A stretch of DNA of 54,225 nt from Legionellales bacterium. GTDB taxonomy: Bacteria; Pseudomonadota; Gammaproteobacteria; Comchoanobacterales; Comchoanobacteraceae. The position numbers were made by a program, and so were the translations under genes. Of the stretch, positions 43,544 through 52,859 are shown in pieces; positions within the stretch are counted from its first letter, which is position 1; every line of letters begins with the position of its first letter. Location of the stretch: assembly GCA_002722995.1 (NCBI GenBank), contig PBNF01000004.1, positions 1 through 54,225 of the forward strand, in the 5' to 3' direction. The notes under the pieces are model-generated. The model had not been told where the DNA came from. It saw only the letters and a program-made list of their open reading frames with translations, and did no database searches.

Positions 43544-44197
43544 ATGAATGATATGCAGCGTTATTTATCTCGAAGGTTTAGGGGGTTGCTACCCATCGTG
43601 ATTGACGTAGAAACGGGGGGGGTTGACTGTCGCACAGATGCCTTGCTTGAAGTTGCTGCAGTCGCTGTTTCATTTCATCCAGAGCAAGGTTGGTGTCATG
43701 AGGCCCCAGATGCTGTTTGGCATGAACACATCATCCCATTTAAGGGGGCGCACTGCTGTCCAGAAGCTTTAGCCTTAAATCATATTGTGCCAGATCATCC
43801 CTTACGTTTTGCGATTGAAGAATCTGCAGCGCTCAATGCATTGGCCACTTATGTCAATCGTTGGAAAAAAATAACGGGTTGTCGTCGAGCAGTTTTGGTG
43901 GGCCATAATGCTCATTTTGATTTGAACTTCATTATGAATGCGGTTTCACGTCATGCCATTAAACAATTTCCATTGCATCGATTTACCTGTTTTGATACAG
44001 CAACCTTAGGCGGGGTGCTATATGGAGAAACTGTATTAGCGCGCTTAATGTGGGCTGCAGGATTAAGCTTTGACCCTCAACAGGCACATGGTGCATTGTA
44101 CGACACACAAAAAACCGCCGAATTATTTTGTCATATGTTGAATCATTGTCCACCATTAACGGACTTTGAGGCATTCGATACGATTGAATCTGAATAA
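43544..44197 (+). CDS. rnt: Ribonuclease T
   Basis: DEDDh 3'-5' exonuclease that trims tRNA, 5S and 23S 3' ends. The 217-aa protein has VIDVETGG with Asp21 and Glu23, GHNAHFDLNF (third acid) and HGALYDTQKTAELF with the His and last Asp. The start is ATG 43544, with GGAG 8 bases upstream; GTG 43535 in frame lacks one. Gammaproteobacteria-specific enzyme, which supports the lineage call. Confidence 0.94.
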   Translation: MNDMQRYLSRRFRGLLPIVIDVETGGVDCRTDALLEVAAVAVSFHPEQGWCHEAPDAVWHEHIIPFKGAHCCPEALALNHIVPDHPLRFAIEESAALNALATYVNRWKKITGCRRAVLVGHNAHFDLNFIMNAVSRHAIKQFPLHRFTCFDTATLGGVLYGETVLARLMWAAGLSFDPQQAHGALYDTQKTAELFCHMLNHCPPLTDFEAFDTIESE

Positions 44198-44381
44198 TCG
44201 TGTTGATCGATCAAATTGATCACTTGAGCCTGACTGATCTGTGATGCTTCAGGGGCTTGAGCCTAAGTCGATGTATGGTTTTGTGTTAAGAGGCAGGGTT
44301 GCAGGTGAGCGTCCAGTATCAAGACAGAGAACCTGTGTTGAGCGGGGCTCTCCATCATTGAAAAACGATAATATGTAAGCT

Positions 44382-45380
44382 TTAATCATTTTGATCAATG
44401 ATTTGAGCCTGATTGAGGGGGGTTAATAATGCTTCAATGAAGGCATGAGTATCAAAGGGCTGTAGATCTTCAGCTTGCTCACCGACTCCAATGAAGAGTA
44501 TAGGTAAATCAAATGTTTTTTGAATGTTGAGTAGCATGCCGCCTTGTGCTGAACCATCTAGTTTGGTCATGATTAGACCTGTTAATCCTAAAGTATCATG
44601 AAATGTTTTGACTTGAGTCAATGCATTTTGACCTAGTGTCCCATCTAGTACTAACCAGGTATGCTGAGGGGCTTTGTGATCTGCTTTGCCCATGACCCGT
44701 TTAATCTTGCTCAGTTCTTCCATTAAGTTATGTTGGGTATGCAGTCGACCTGCTGTATCCGCAATCATCACAGTTGATTGACGTGCTTGAGCCGCTTTCA
44801 ATGCATCAAAAATAACACTGGCACTGTCTGCACCAGGTCTTTGAGCAATAACCGGCACACCGCTGCGTTGACCCCAGTGTTTTAATTGCTCAATGGCGGC
44901 TGCACGATACGTATCTCCTGCAGCCAATAAGACTGAATGACCCTCATGTTTAAAATGATGAGCCAGTTTTGCAATGGTGGTCGTTTTGCCTGCGCCATTA
45001 ATCCCAACCACTAAAATTGAAGTAAGTGCCTCAAGCTCTAAAGTGAAGTGGGTTGGAGTGTTGGAAAGACACTGCGTATACAGGGCTTGTTTGAGGGCTT
45101 CAAGTGTGGCCTTGGGGTCAGGTTGTTTGGGGAGTGCTTTTTCAGCTTCAGTGATAAGGGCTTGAGTCAGGGTGAGACCTACATCAGCCTGAATCAGTGC
45201 AGTGCGCCAGTATTCAAGCTGTGAAGCGCGTGACGCTTGATCAGACCCTGTTGTTGAGAATAAAGCTTTCCGAGTGCGGTTGAGGCCCTGAACAAGTCGC
45301 TCTTGAGGTGAAATCGGTTGTGTTGATTGAGCGCAGGGGGTAGAGGTTTCAGGTTTTTTAGATTTAAACCAATTAAACAT
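44382..45380 (-). CDS. ftsY: Signal recognition particle receptor FtsY
   Basis: GTPase that docks SRP-ribosome complexes at the inner membrane. The NG domain is complete: VVGINGAGKTTTIAKLAHHF (G1), DTYRAAAIEQL (G2), IADTAGR (G3), MTKLDGSAQGG (G4). The DGTLGQNA motif replaces the more common DATTGQNA. At 332 aa the acidic A-domain of E. coli is almost absent; a short Lys-rich start (MFNWFKSKK) may touch the membrane. Convergent with rnt and divergent from the M16 peptidase pair; an ftsY/M16/rsmD neighbourhood is known in Gammaproteobacteria. Confidence 0.95.
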   Translation of the reverse strand: MFNWFKSKKPETSTPCAQSTQPISPQERLVQGLNRTRKALFSTTGSDQASRASQLEYWRTALIQADVGLTLTQALITEAEKALPKQPDPKATLEALKQALYTQCLSNTPTHFTLELEALTSILVVGINGAGKTTTIAKLAHHFKHEGHSVLLAAGDTYRAAAIEQLKHWGQRSGVPVIAQRPGADSASVIFDALKAAQARQSTVMIADTAGRLHTQHNLMEELSKIKRVMGKADHKAPQHTWLVLDGTLGQNALTQVKTFHDTLGLTGLIMTKLDGSAQGGMLLNIQKTFDLPILFIGVGEQAEDLQPFDTHAFIEALLTPLNQAQIIDQND

Positions 45381-45482
45381 AAGTGTAGAGCCTTTTTTTA
45401 GACAGTTAAAAACTTAAGAGGTTAACATGAGTCAATAGATAAAAACAATTTTAGCAAAATAGAGTGAAAGCATGATAAAGAC

Positions 45483-45510
45483 TTGACCTATCGGTTTTGC
45501 TTGTTATGCT
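45483..45510 (+). promoter_or_regulatory. Sigma70-type promoter for the M16/rsmD run
   Basis: TTGACC (45483-45488) and TATGCT (45505-45510) are 16 bases apart and end 26 bases before the peptidase ATG. Five of six and four of six consensus matches, read by eye. Confidence 0.45.
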
Positions 45511-45536
45511 GAAGGTTCAATGATTGGAGTGACACG

Positions 45537-46913
45537 ATGTATCGGATATGGATGATTGTGATGTATTGTGCGGCCATGAATCTTTTTGCAGCACCCTTGA
45601 GTACTCACACATTACCAAACGGCTTAAAAGTGGTTGTGTTAGAAGACCATCGTGCTCCATTGGCTGAAGTTCAAGTTTGGTATCGTGTGGGTTCACATCA
45701 AGAGCCTCTAGGGTTGACCGGCATTTCTCATGCTTTAGAACATATGATGTTTCAAGGCACACAGACCACCCAACCAGGTGACTATAGTCGCCTTATTGCA
45801 GCAATGGGTGGCAGTGATAATGCATTTACCAGCTATGATTTTACTGCATATGTACAGTCAGTGCCTTCGGCGCACATTTCCAGCGTTTTGAAATTAGAAG
45901 CTGATCGCATGCAGCATTTAGTCCTCCAGCCTGAAGTATTCGGTCGTGAAATGAAAGCGGTCATGGAAGAGCGTCGTATGCGAGTAGACGATCAACCGCT
46001 TGCACGGGCCCTTGAACAGTTTAATACAGTGGCTTTTGCAGGTTTGCCTTATCAAAATCCAGTCATTGGTTGGGCGCAGGATATCCAACGGTTGAATGTC
46101 TCGCAATTAAAAGCATGGTATCAAAAAGGGTATCGTCCTGATCATGCTAGTGTGATTGTGGTCGGAGATGTCAAGCCTGAGGTTGTTGTTCAGCAGGTGC
46201 AGTCAACTTTAGGTTCAGTGGTTTCAAAGCCTCAAGCACCTGCGATTCAATATGCTCAACAGAAACCTATTGTGCATAAGCGATTATCATTGAACTTGCC
46301 TATTGCTCATCCTCAGTTATATGTGGGGTATCAAGTGCCAAGTTTTGGAACATTAAAAGCATCGCATCATTGGGAGCCTAATGCATTAATATTGCTATCA
46401 GGGCTTTTAGATTGGGGTGAAGGTGGATTGCTGGTTGAGGCTTTGCAAGAGCATCACCGTTGGGCTCATGCTGTATCAGTGCGTTATCAGCCTTATGCTG
46501 CACATGATACTCAGTTGATGATTGCTGTAAAATCAAAGTCGGTTCGTTTTCAAAAGCAAATTGAATCCAAAATCAAAGCTATCTTAAGCCAACTGGCAAC
46601 CCATGCTGTGACGCCAAAACAGCTGAATCGTATCAAATCAATTTTAATTGCTCAGCATGTTTTTGAGCAAGATTCAATGGAAGATCAGGCTTATCGATTG
46701 GGCTTGTTGTCAGTGCTGCAATTGCCTTTGTATCACTTTGATAAATGGGCTGATCAAATACAAGCAATACAGCCTGAACAGGTGAAACAGGTGGCAGCGC
46801 ATTATTTAAACGCAGATCGATCTACTTGGATGTGGGTAAACCCTAAAGGTTCACGCCATCTTGTTCAGCCTAGGAGATTACAAACATGGTTAAATCAGTT
46901 AAGTATAGGTTGA
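45537..46913 (+). CDS. M16 family zinc metallopeptidase (catalytic partner)
   Basis: Secreted or periplasmic insulinase-type peptidase. The N-terminus MYRIWMIVMYCAAMNLFAAP is a plausible signal peptide. The zinc motif HALEH (His65-x-x-Glu68-His69) is intact, with the third ligand in VMEERRMR near Glu145. The C-terminal M16 half follows, 458 aa in all. GGAG lies 8 bases before the ATG. Such proteins pair with an inactive homologue, which is the next gene; they overlap by 28 bases. Natural substrates are unknown. Confidence 0.92.
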   Translation: MYRIWMIVMYCAAMNLFAAPLSTHTLPNGLKVVVLEDHRAPLAEVQVWYRVGSHQEPLGLTGISHALEHMMFQGTQTTQPGDYSRLIAAMGGSDNAFTSYDFTAYVQSVPSAHISSVLKLEADRMQHLVLQPEVFGREMKAVMEERRMRVDDQPLARALEQFNTVAFAGLPYQNPVIGWAQDIQRLNVSQLKAWYQKGYRPDHASVIVVGDVKPEVVVQQVQSTLGSVVSKPQAPAIQYAQQKPIVHKRLSLNLPIAHPQLYVGYQVPSFGTLKASHHWEPNALILLSGLLDWGEGGLLVEALQEHHRWAHAVSVRYQPYAAHDTQLMIAVKSKSVRFQKQIESKIKAILSQLATHAVTPKQLNRIKSILIAQHVFEQDSMEDQAYRLGLLSVLQLPLYHFDKWADQIQAIQPEQVKQVAAHYLNADRSTWMWVNPKGSRHLVQPRRLQTWLNQLSIG

Positions 46914-48277
46914 TCAGCGCGTTCTTGATCATGGGGCTTTTTATTGTGATCACTGAAGCAAGTACCGGATCATACGCAGCCTCTAGATCCCCTGTGTTTG
47001 ATTTGAAGCCTTTGCAGCCGGTGATTCGAACCTGGACAACGTCAGCCGGTGTGCCGGTGTTATATGTATTTCGGTCTGAAATTCCTATGTTAGATGTGGG
47101 AGTGGTGTTTGATGCAGGTGCTTCACGAGAAGGTAAGCAGTGGGGGCTTGCCTCAATCACTCAATCTCTTTTAGATCAAGGTTTTAAAGGGATGTCTGCA
47201 CAGGTGATTCGAGAGCAATTGGCGGATGTAGGGGCGCAATTGAAGATGCAATTGAGTCGGGATCAAAGTCGCGTGTCATTGCGAACTCGCATTGATTCTG
47301 AATCTTTAAAAGTGACTCAATCGATCATGGCCAAACTGTTTTCAGAGCCTATCTTCCCGATGTGACGATTACAATTAAAGCAAACAGAGCGCTTAGCCTT
47401 ATTAAAACAGCAACAAGAACAGCCGACCGTTCTTGCTCAACAAGCATTTTTTAAAGAACTGTATGGCAAACATCCTTACGCACATCCAACCCTGGGCACC
47501 CCTCAAACCATTCGGGCATTAAAGCGTAAACAAGTGGTGGATTTTTTCAGGCGTTATTATATTCAGCCTCATGCACATATGGTCATGGTAGGCGCATTAC
47601 AGCCTCTTCAGGCTCGAGCTTTTTCTGAGGCTGTGACGGCTTCAATTGCTCCAGGGCATCAAGCAAATCCATTGCCTCAAGTGCATGCAACTCATTCAAG
47701 TGCAATGATGCAAGTGCCTTTTGATTCACATCAAACCACTTCGATATTAGGTCAATTGGGATTGAATGCAAATAGGGTACATCGTGGTCAATTCATGTTG
47801 GCTAATCATATTTTGGGTGGCGGTATGAATTCTGTTTTATTTCAAACCATTCGAGCAGATCAAGGTTGGGTCTACAGTATTTATAGTCAAAATGCTTTTT
47901 TGCGTGCTCAGGGGCCTTTTCTCATTATGTTTCAAACACAGCACACACAGCCAGAACAAGTGATCAAAGCCGTTCAATCTACATTAGACCGTTTTATTCA
48001 ACAAGGTGTTTCAAAACCTATATTTGAACGAGCGCGTAAGCAGCTGATCACACAGCTGTATCGTTCAGTATCAACGAACGAAGGGTTATTGAATTGGTTG
48101 ATGAATCAAGCTTTTTATGAGCGTCCTTTACATGATTTAAGTGATGTCTTGAAAGATATTCAGCAAGCCAGTTTGAGCTCAACACTACAAGTTTTTTCAA
48201 GATATATTCAAGCCCCTCAGCCTGTGGTGATTCAGGTGGGACAAGTACGCCCTGCTACAACGATTCGAGCATCATAA
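46886..48277 (+). pseudogene. M16 family peptidase-like partner, split by an in-frame TGA
   Basis: Starts at ATG 46886 (AGGAG 9 bases upstream) with a signal-like segment and the inactive M16 form: the HxxEH site is replaced by ASITQSLL. Codon 160 is TGA at 47363-47365 inside ATGTGACGA. Immediately after it the same frame continues without any frameshift (LQLKQTERLALLKQQQEQP, then KHPYAHPTLGTPQTIRAL) through to TAA at 48277, giving the expected 463-codon length. So one nonsense codon breaks an otherwise intact gene. It could be inactivation, a sequencing error, or read-through: TGA followed by C is a leaky context. A fragment re-initiating at GTG 47534 would lack the N-terminal half. rsmD starts on the last base of its stop. 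Confidence 0.85.
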
Positions 48278-48843
48278 TGAGTCAGCATTCTATTCGTATT
48301 ATTGGTGGATGTTGGCGTCGTCGAGCCATTACAGTTCCCCCTAACACTTCAGTGCGTCCCACCATGGGAAGTTTGAAGGAAACTATTTTTTCTTGGTTGC
48401 AGTACGATATTCGAAACGCACGATGTTTAGATCTTTTTGCTGGCAGTGGTAGTTTAGGTTTAGAGGCGCTTTCTCGAGGGGCTGGTTTGAGTGTTTTTAT
48501 AGATCAAGATCCGCGTATGATCCAATCAATTGGAGAGCATTTGTTGAAGTTTAATGCAGATCCTGCAAGCTATGAGATACATTGTGGTGTGGTTCCTGAT
48601 TGCTTAAAGCACTTGTCACATGATCCTTTTGATATTGTTTTTTTAGACCCGCCTTATTCGATGCAGCACACCCAGACACTTCTGAATGCTTTGGTTGAAT
48701 TGCATTATATTGCAGCCGGGAGTTGTGTTATTGTTGAAGAAGCATCAACAACATTTGAAAATTTTCCCAAATCATTTAAAATCATTAACAAAAGGCGTCT
48801 TAGCCAAGCGCAATGTCACGTGTTGCGTTATGATCCACTGTAG
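48277..48843 (+). CDS. rsmD: 16S rRNA (guanine(966)-N2)-methyltransferase
   Basis: 188-aa class I methyltransferase that modifies G966 of 16S rRNA in the assembled 30S. It has the N-terminal RIIGGCWRRRAITVP, VRPTMGSLKETIFSWL, the SAM loop CLDLFAGSGSLGLEALSRGA and the catalytic DPPY in IVFLDPPYSMQ. It begins one base before the end of the split M16 gene and is followed 9 bases later by rsmG, so both rRNA methylases are co-transcribed. Confidence 0.95.
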   Translation: MSQHSIRIIGGCWRRRAITVPPNTSVRPTMGSLKETIFSWLQYDIRNARCLDLFAGSGSLGLEALSRGAGLSVFIDQDPRMIQSIGEHLLKFNADPASYEIHCGVVPDCLKHLSHDPFDIVFLDPPYSMQHTQTLLNALVELHYIAAGSCVIVEEASTTFENFPKSFKIINKRRLSQAQCHVLRYDPL

Positions 48844-48852
48844 AGGCTTATT

Positions 48853-49533
48853 ATGAAAGATCAATTATTCGATCAATGTTATACATTACTGCTGAATCGT
48901 TCAAAAGCCTTAGGCATTTCAGTTCCTTCTGAGGTTGCTTATCAACTGATTGAATATGTTTATTTAATGCATCGATGGAATCGAACTTATAATTTAACAG
49001 CTGTTCGAAATGTCGAAGCACTTGTGACACGGCATATTATTGATAGTTTTACGATTTTGCCTCATTTGCCCGAAGGTTCTTCGGTGCTGGATATTGGAAC
49101 GGGTGCAGGGTTGCCCGGTTTGCCAGCGGCCTTGATGCGACCAGATCTCAAGGTGACGCTGCTTGATAGCAACGGGAAGAAGGCTTGTTTTTTAAAGCAA
49201 GTGATTTCAGATTTAAACTTACCTCGAGTGCATGTAGAGCAGTGCCGAGTTGAATTGTTTCAACCTAAAAATCGATATGACGTGATTGTCGCACGTGCTT
49301 TCTCATCTTTGGCAAACTTGTTAGAAGTGTCGCAGCATCTGAGTTCAGACCAAGGGATTATTGTTGCGATGAAAGGCATGTATCCTAATGCAGAGTTAGA
49401 TGAAATCCAGCAATCTTATACTGTCCATGAGGTGATTTTGCCCGAAGAAGATGTTACACGACATATTGTGGTGTTGGATCGTTGCCCTATTTCATCAAAA
49501 TTAAATTCGTTGACCGAAGCTGAAGGCTTGTAA
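48853..49533 (+). CDS. rsmG: 16S rRNA (guanine(527)-N7)-methyltransferase
   Basis: 226 aa. It carries MHRWNRTYNLTAVRN, then HIIDSFTILPHLP, the SAM loop VLDIGTGAGLPGLPAAL and VIVARAFSSLANLLE, all in family order. rsmG is normally found after mnmG next to parA; here mnmG is absent and rsmD precedes it. It ends 2 bases before parA, an arrangement that places this region near the replication origin. Confidence 0.95.
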   Translation: MKDQLFDQCYTLLLNRSKALGISVPSEVAYQLIEYVYLMHRWNRTYNLTAVRNVEALVTRHIIDSFTILPHLPEGSSVLDIGTGAGLPGLPAALMRPDLKVTLLDSNGKKACFLKQVISDLNLPRVHVEQCRVELFQPKNRYDVIVARAFSSLANLLEVSQHLSSDQGIIVAMKGMYPNAELDEIQQSYTVHEVILPEEDVTRHIVVLDRCPISSKLNSLTEAEGL

Positions 49534-49535
49534 TC

Positions 49536-50327
49536 ATGGTCAAGACCATAGCCATCACAAATCAAAAAGGCGGCGTGGGGAAAACCACCACAGCAGTTAA
49601 TTTGGCAGCATCATTAGCCGCGTTGAGACGCAGGGTATTATTAGTTGATCTTGACCCCCAGGGCAATGCAAGCATGGGGTGCGGTATTCAACCTCAAAGT
49701 GCATCCATGGAGGGGGTGTTGCTTCAATCAATCCCCATGATATCGGCCATTGTTCACCTGCCTTATGGATTCAGCATTTTGCCGGCAGATCAGCGATTGG
49801 CGAGTGTTGAAGCGCAATTAATGACACAAGAAGACCATGAGCATGTTTTAGAAGGGTTACTTTTAAGTGTTCAAGATCGTTATGATTATGTTTTAATTGA
49901 TTGTCCACCTGCTACGAATTTACTCACCATGAATGCATTGGTCGCTGCAGATTCAGTGTTGATTCCAGTTCAGTGTGAATATTATGCGCTAGAAGGGTTA
50001 GCCGGGTTGCTCAAAACAATTCATCATTGTCGTCATACGGCTAATCCTCGTTTAGTGATTGAAGGGTTGCTACGTACCATGTACGATGGCCGAAATCGCC
50101 TTACTTTAGAAGTGTCAGATCAACTATTAAATCATTTCGAAGATCGAGTGTACCACACTGTGATTCCAAGAAATGTGCGCTTAGCCGAAGCGCCAAGTCA
50201 TGGACGTCCTGCACGTCAATATGATGCGAGTGCTCAGGGGGCAAAGGCGTATCTAGCATTGGCGGCTGAACTGATTCAAAAGCAAGTTTCAGATCAAGTG
50301 CTTCAGATGGAGTTACAACATGAGTGA
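49536..50327 (+). CDS. parA: Chromosome partitioning ATPase ParA
   Basis: Deviant Walker ATPase that binds DNA nonspecifically and moves the ParB-parS complex. AITNQKGGVGKTTTAVNLAA at the start, LLVDLDPQGNASMGCG (A' box) and YDYVLIDCPPATNLLTMNAL are intact. At 263 aa it is the short Soj-like chromosomal type without an N-terminal HTH. It overlaps parB by 8 bases. Confidence 0.95.
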   Translation: MVKTIAITNQKGGVGKTTTAVNLAASLAALRRRVLLVDLDPQGNASMGCGIQPQSASMEGVLLQSIPMISAIVHLPYGFSILPADQRLASVEAQLMTQEDHEHVLEGLLLSVQDRYDYVLIDCPPATNLLTMNALVAADSVLIPVQCEYYALEGLAGLLKTIHHCRHTANPRLVIEGLLRTMYDGRNRLTLEVSDQLLNHFEDRVYHTVIPRNVRLAEAPSHGRPARQYDASAQGAKAYLALAAELIQKQVSDQVLQMELQHE

Positions 50328-51219
50328 AAAGCATCGTGGATTAGGTCGAGGTGCCGAAGCGCTTGGCTTACATGAATTGATCGCAGGTATGAATTCATCT
50401 GTGAATATTAAAGCTGAGCGAACACCATTAAACCCAAGTCGTACAGGATTAGTCTATGTTTCAATGACTCGTTTAGTGCCGGGGCGCTATCAACCCAGAA
50501 CAGTTTTTGATGATGATCAGCTCTTGGAGTTGGCGGCGTCGATTCAGTCACATGGTGTTATCCAGCCTATTGTCGTGCGTGCACGAGATGATCAGCGCTA
50601 TGAAATCATTGCAGGAGAGCGTCGTTGGCGTGCTGCTAAGCTTGCAAACTTAGATCAAGTGCCTGTTTTAATCTCATCTTTTTCAGATGAAGGGGCCGCC
50701 GCTGTTTCTTTAATTGAAAATATCCAACGAGAAGATTTAAATGTTGTTGATGAAGCGCAAGCGTTGCATCGGTTATCAGAACAGTTCAATTTAACCCATG
50801 AGGCGTTATCGAAATGGGTGGGGAAATCACGTTCAAGCATTTCGAATACTTTAAGGATTTTAGAAGCTGATGAGGTGGTTCGGGGCGCCGTAGTTGATCA
50901 AAAATTGAGCATGGGGCATGCGCGAGCGCTGTTGTCATTGCCTTTGGTCGAGCAAGTCAAGGCCGCTCATAAGATCATTCAAAGTGATTTATCAGTCAGG
51001 TCAACAGAGCGATTGGTGAAGCGTATACATCAATCAAAAAGTGCCCTCAAAGTTGAAGCTGAAGCTCAACCTAAACAGCCTCTATTGGATCAGTTGCGGG
51101 CTCGACTTAAACGTATGATCTTTTTTAAAACTTACCGTTCTGGTGCGGGTTACCTTAAGATTCATTTCAATGATTCGTCAGACCTTGAAGCTATTTTAAG
51201 GCGGTTATTAAATTCATGA
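50320..51219 (+). CDS. parB: Chromosome partitioning protein ParB
   Basis: 299-aa CTP-dependent DNA clamp. N-terminal GLGRGAEALGL, then the CTPase boxes AGERRWRAAKLA and ENIQREDLNVVDEA, the helix-turn-helix (LSKWVGKSRSSISNTLRIL) and SMGHARALLSLP, with a C-terminal dimer domain. It should bind the parS seen at 6771. It follows parA with an 8-base overlap, the last gene of the run before a 383-base spacer. Confidence 0.95.
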   Translation: MSEKHRGLGRGAEALGLHELIAGMNSSVNIKAERTPLNPSRTGLVYVSMTRLVPGRYQPRTVFDDDQLLELAASIQSHGVIQPIVVRARDDQRYEIIAGERRWRAAKLANLDQVPVLISSFSDEGAAAVSLIENIQREDLNVVDEAQALHRLSEQFNLTHEALSKWVGKSRSSISNTLRILEADEVVRGAVVDQKLSMGHARALLSLPLVEQVKAAHKIIQSDLSVRSTERLVKRIHQSKSALKVEAEAQPKQPLLDQLRARLKRMIFFKTYRSGAGYLKIHFNDSSDLEAILRRLLNS

Positions 51220-51602
51220 AATGTTATTCGCCTTCAATGTTTCAGTAGAATCTTAGGTTTTAGGGGTAGGTCATCCCTATTAGATGTTCATTTTGATGTG
51301 AGCGGTATTGTGAGTCCTTAGTATGTTTGATTTCATGAAGATTTTGAATCTAATATAATGCTTTATCATGTAAGAAAAATCTTACTGAAATTGATCTTGA
51401 TGAGGTTATAGCGCTTGATCTGTAATCTTTATGATATTTGATGTGTAAGCCATCTCTTAAGCACTGTCATCTTTTTATTTTTTAATGTTTGATTACATAT
51501 ATGATTTTGTGTTGAGACTTGATGGGCTTTGTGTGTCATCTCCGTTGGTTTTTTTGATAAAATTCGTTAGAGTATTTTGTTGACGCTTTAAAGGAGAGAA
51601 GT
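51220..51602. other. Spacer without a gene
   Basis: No supported gene. The only notable element is a 6-bp hairpin GTAAGA-AAAA-TCTTAC at 51369-51384, with no T-run directly after it. The promoter of the downstream AAA protein probably lies in the AT-rich 51540-51590 stretch, but no clean match was found. Confidence 0.4.
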
Positions 51603-52715
51603 GTGTTTGTTCGGAAGGCTCCAAATCAATCTCAGCGTAGTGCTCAAGCTGCACAATCAAGGTTGTGGGCCTTGCGAGGTGAAGGTATTGTTGATGAGCA
51701 TTTAACTCAAATCTCTTCTGAAAAGGATGATGTCGGGCCATTGAATAATGATTTAGTCATTAAAAACAGCCGTACTCAATCAATTGACTGGGCTCGATTG
51801 GCGCCTAATCATTATTGTTTATTGCCAAGTGTTCGTCGTCTTGTCTTGCAGCTCAACTCAATACAAACAGCCGTCCAAACTTTACCTATTATTATCGGTC
51901 CTGAAGGCTCAGGTAAAACAGCTTTAGCCAGTTATGTACGTCGAGCTAACCATGAAGACAAAACGGTTATTTTAACAGGCGCTGCTGGAACGACCGTCAC
52001 TAATTTAATTAAGTATATTGTATCAGCTGTCGGGATTGAAATGCCTGAGCCTGAAGTCAATTTGGAGGGACGTTTACGCACGTTAATTGAAAGTATGAAG
52101 CATCAAGAGGTGTCACTCAATATTTTAGTTGATCGAGCAGATAGCATTCCATTGCCAACTTTGGCGGCTTTGATTCATCTGATGTCGATTCAAAAATCAG
52201 ATGTCATTTTATCTGTAACGTTATTGGGTTCTGTTAACTTGGTTGAACGTGTTGAGTCAATGATTTCTCAGAGCATGGAATGTGTCCGCGTGCGTGCAAT
52301 GCCGATCATGCCCTTGAATGCTCATGAGGTCAGGGCTTACATCCACGCTTGTTTGAAAGCAGCAGGTGTTGAACGTTTAGGAATTTATATTCCTGAAACA
52401 GTTGTTCAACGAGTGACTGAATTGTCTAAGGGAATTCCTTTAAATATTCAGGGTTTAATTCAATCAGAGGTTTTGCCTTATTTGCCGGCTCCATCACAAC
52501 CTTGGGTCATTAGAGAGATTCAATCTATTTTAGTGAATGTTCGATCTTGGAGTATTTTGATGTTGTTGTTGAGCTTAATTGCGTTAAAGGCAATGCCTTT
52601 TAATGATATCTTTTCAAAAGTGTACACAACAGCCCAACACTGGGAGGCTGCTTACATAGACTTTAGTTTTGATTGGGTGCATTCAGGTGCAGAGCATCTT
52701 GTTCGTCTGGTTTGA
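51603..52715 (+). CDS. DamX/ExeA-like AAA ATPase with a C-terminal membrane span
   Basis: 370 aa starting at GTG 51603, preceded by a strong AAGGAG. A disordered N-terminal 65 residues leads to an ATPase domain with Walker A PIIIGPEGSGKTALASYVRR (about 95-114), a Walker-B-like ILVDRAD and a C-terminal helical lid (PLNIQGLIQSEVL). A single hydrophobic helix SWSILMLLLSLIALKAM lies near 315-331, followed by a short tail of about 40 residues. The ATPase resembles the DamX/ExeA-type families involved in cell division or secretion. No SPOR domain follows the helix, unlike DamX, so a truncated form or another function is possible. Confidence 0.75.
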   Translation: MFVRKAPNQSQRSAQAAQSRLWALRGEGIVDEHLTQISSEKDDVGPLNNDLVIKNSRTQSIDWARLAPNHYCLLPSVRRLVLQLNSIQTAVQTLPIIIGPEGSGKTALASYVRRANHEDKTVILTGAAGTTVTNLIKYIVSAVGIEMPEPEVNLEGRLRTLIESMKHQEVSLNILVDRADSIPLPTLAALIHLMSIQKSDVILSVTLLGSVNLVERVESMISQSMECVRVRAMPIMPLNAHEVRAYIHACLKAAGVERLGIYIPETVVQRVTELSKGIPLNIQGLIQSEVLPYLPAPSQPWVIREIQSILVNVRSWSILMLLLSLIALKAMPFNDIFSKVYTTAQHWEAAYIDFSFDWVHSGAEHLVRLV

Positions 52716-52745
52716 TTAAAATTAAATTAAAATTAAATTAATCAA
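52712..52745. repeat. AT-only inverted repeat holding an 11-bp tandem
   Basis: TTGATTAA (52712-52719) and TTAATCAA (52738-52745) form an 8-bp inverted repeat. Between them, TAAAATTAAAT is repeated twice (52717-52738). It overlaps the last codon and stop of the AAA gene and is AT-only apart from one terminal pair. It may act as a weak terminator-like or protein-binding site. Confidence 0.55.
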
Positions 52746-52859
52746 TGGCTTGCTTAAGGTTCTTTCTTTTTTTTGTGATATTGTGTAGACAAAGGCTTGT
52801 CAAAATGTTAAAAATTGAGTCTGCTTCAATAATTAAGATAACCTTAAGGGGCTACAATA

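Noticed and set aside
43942-43957. Half parS-like match (GGTTTCACGTCATGCC) in rnt
   Set aside because: Only the left half fits; the right half lacks GTGAAAC, so it is not a credible ParB site.
44198-44381. GATC-rich hairpin between rnt and ftsY as a bidirectional terminator
   Set aside because: Short palindromes such as TTGATCGATCAA occur, but no stem followed by a T-run was found.
46886-48277. TGA read as a sense codon genome-wide (genetic code 4 or 25)
   Set aside because: Many intact genes here end in TGA with correct neighbours (mvaA, mvk, pckA, folB), so TGA is an ordinary stop.
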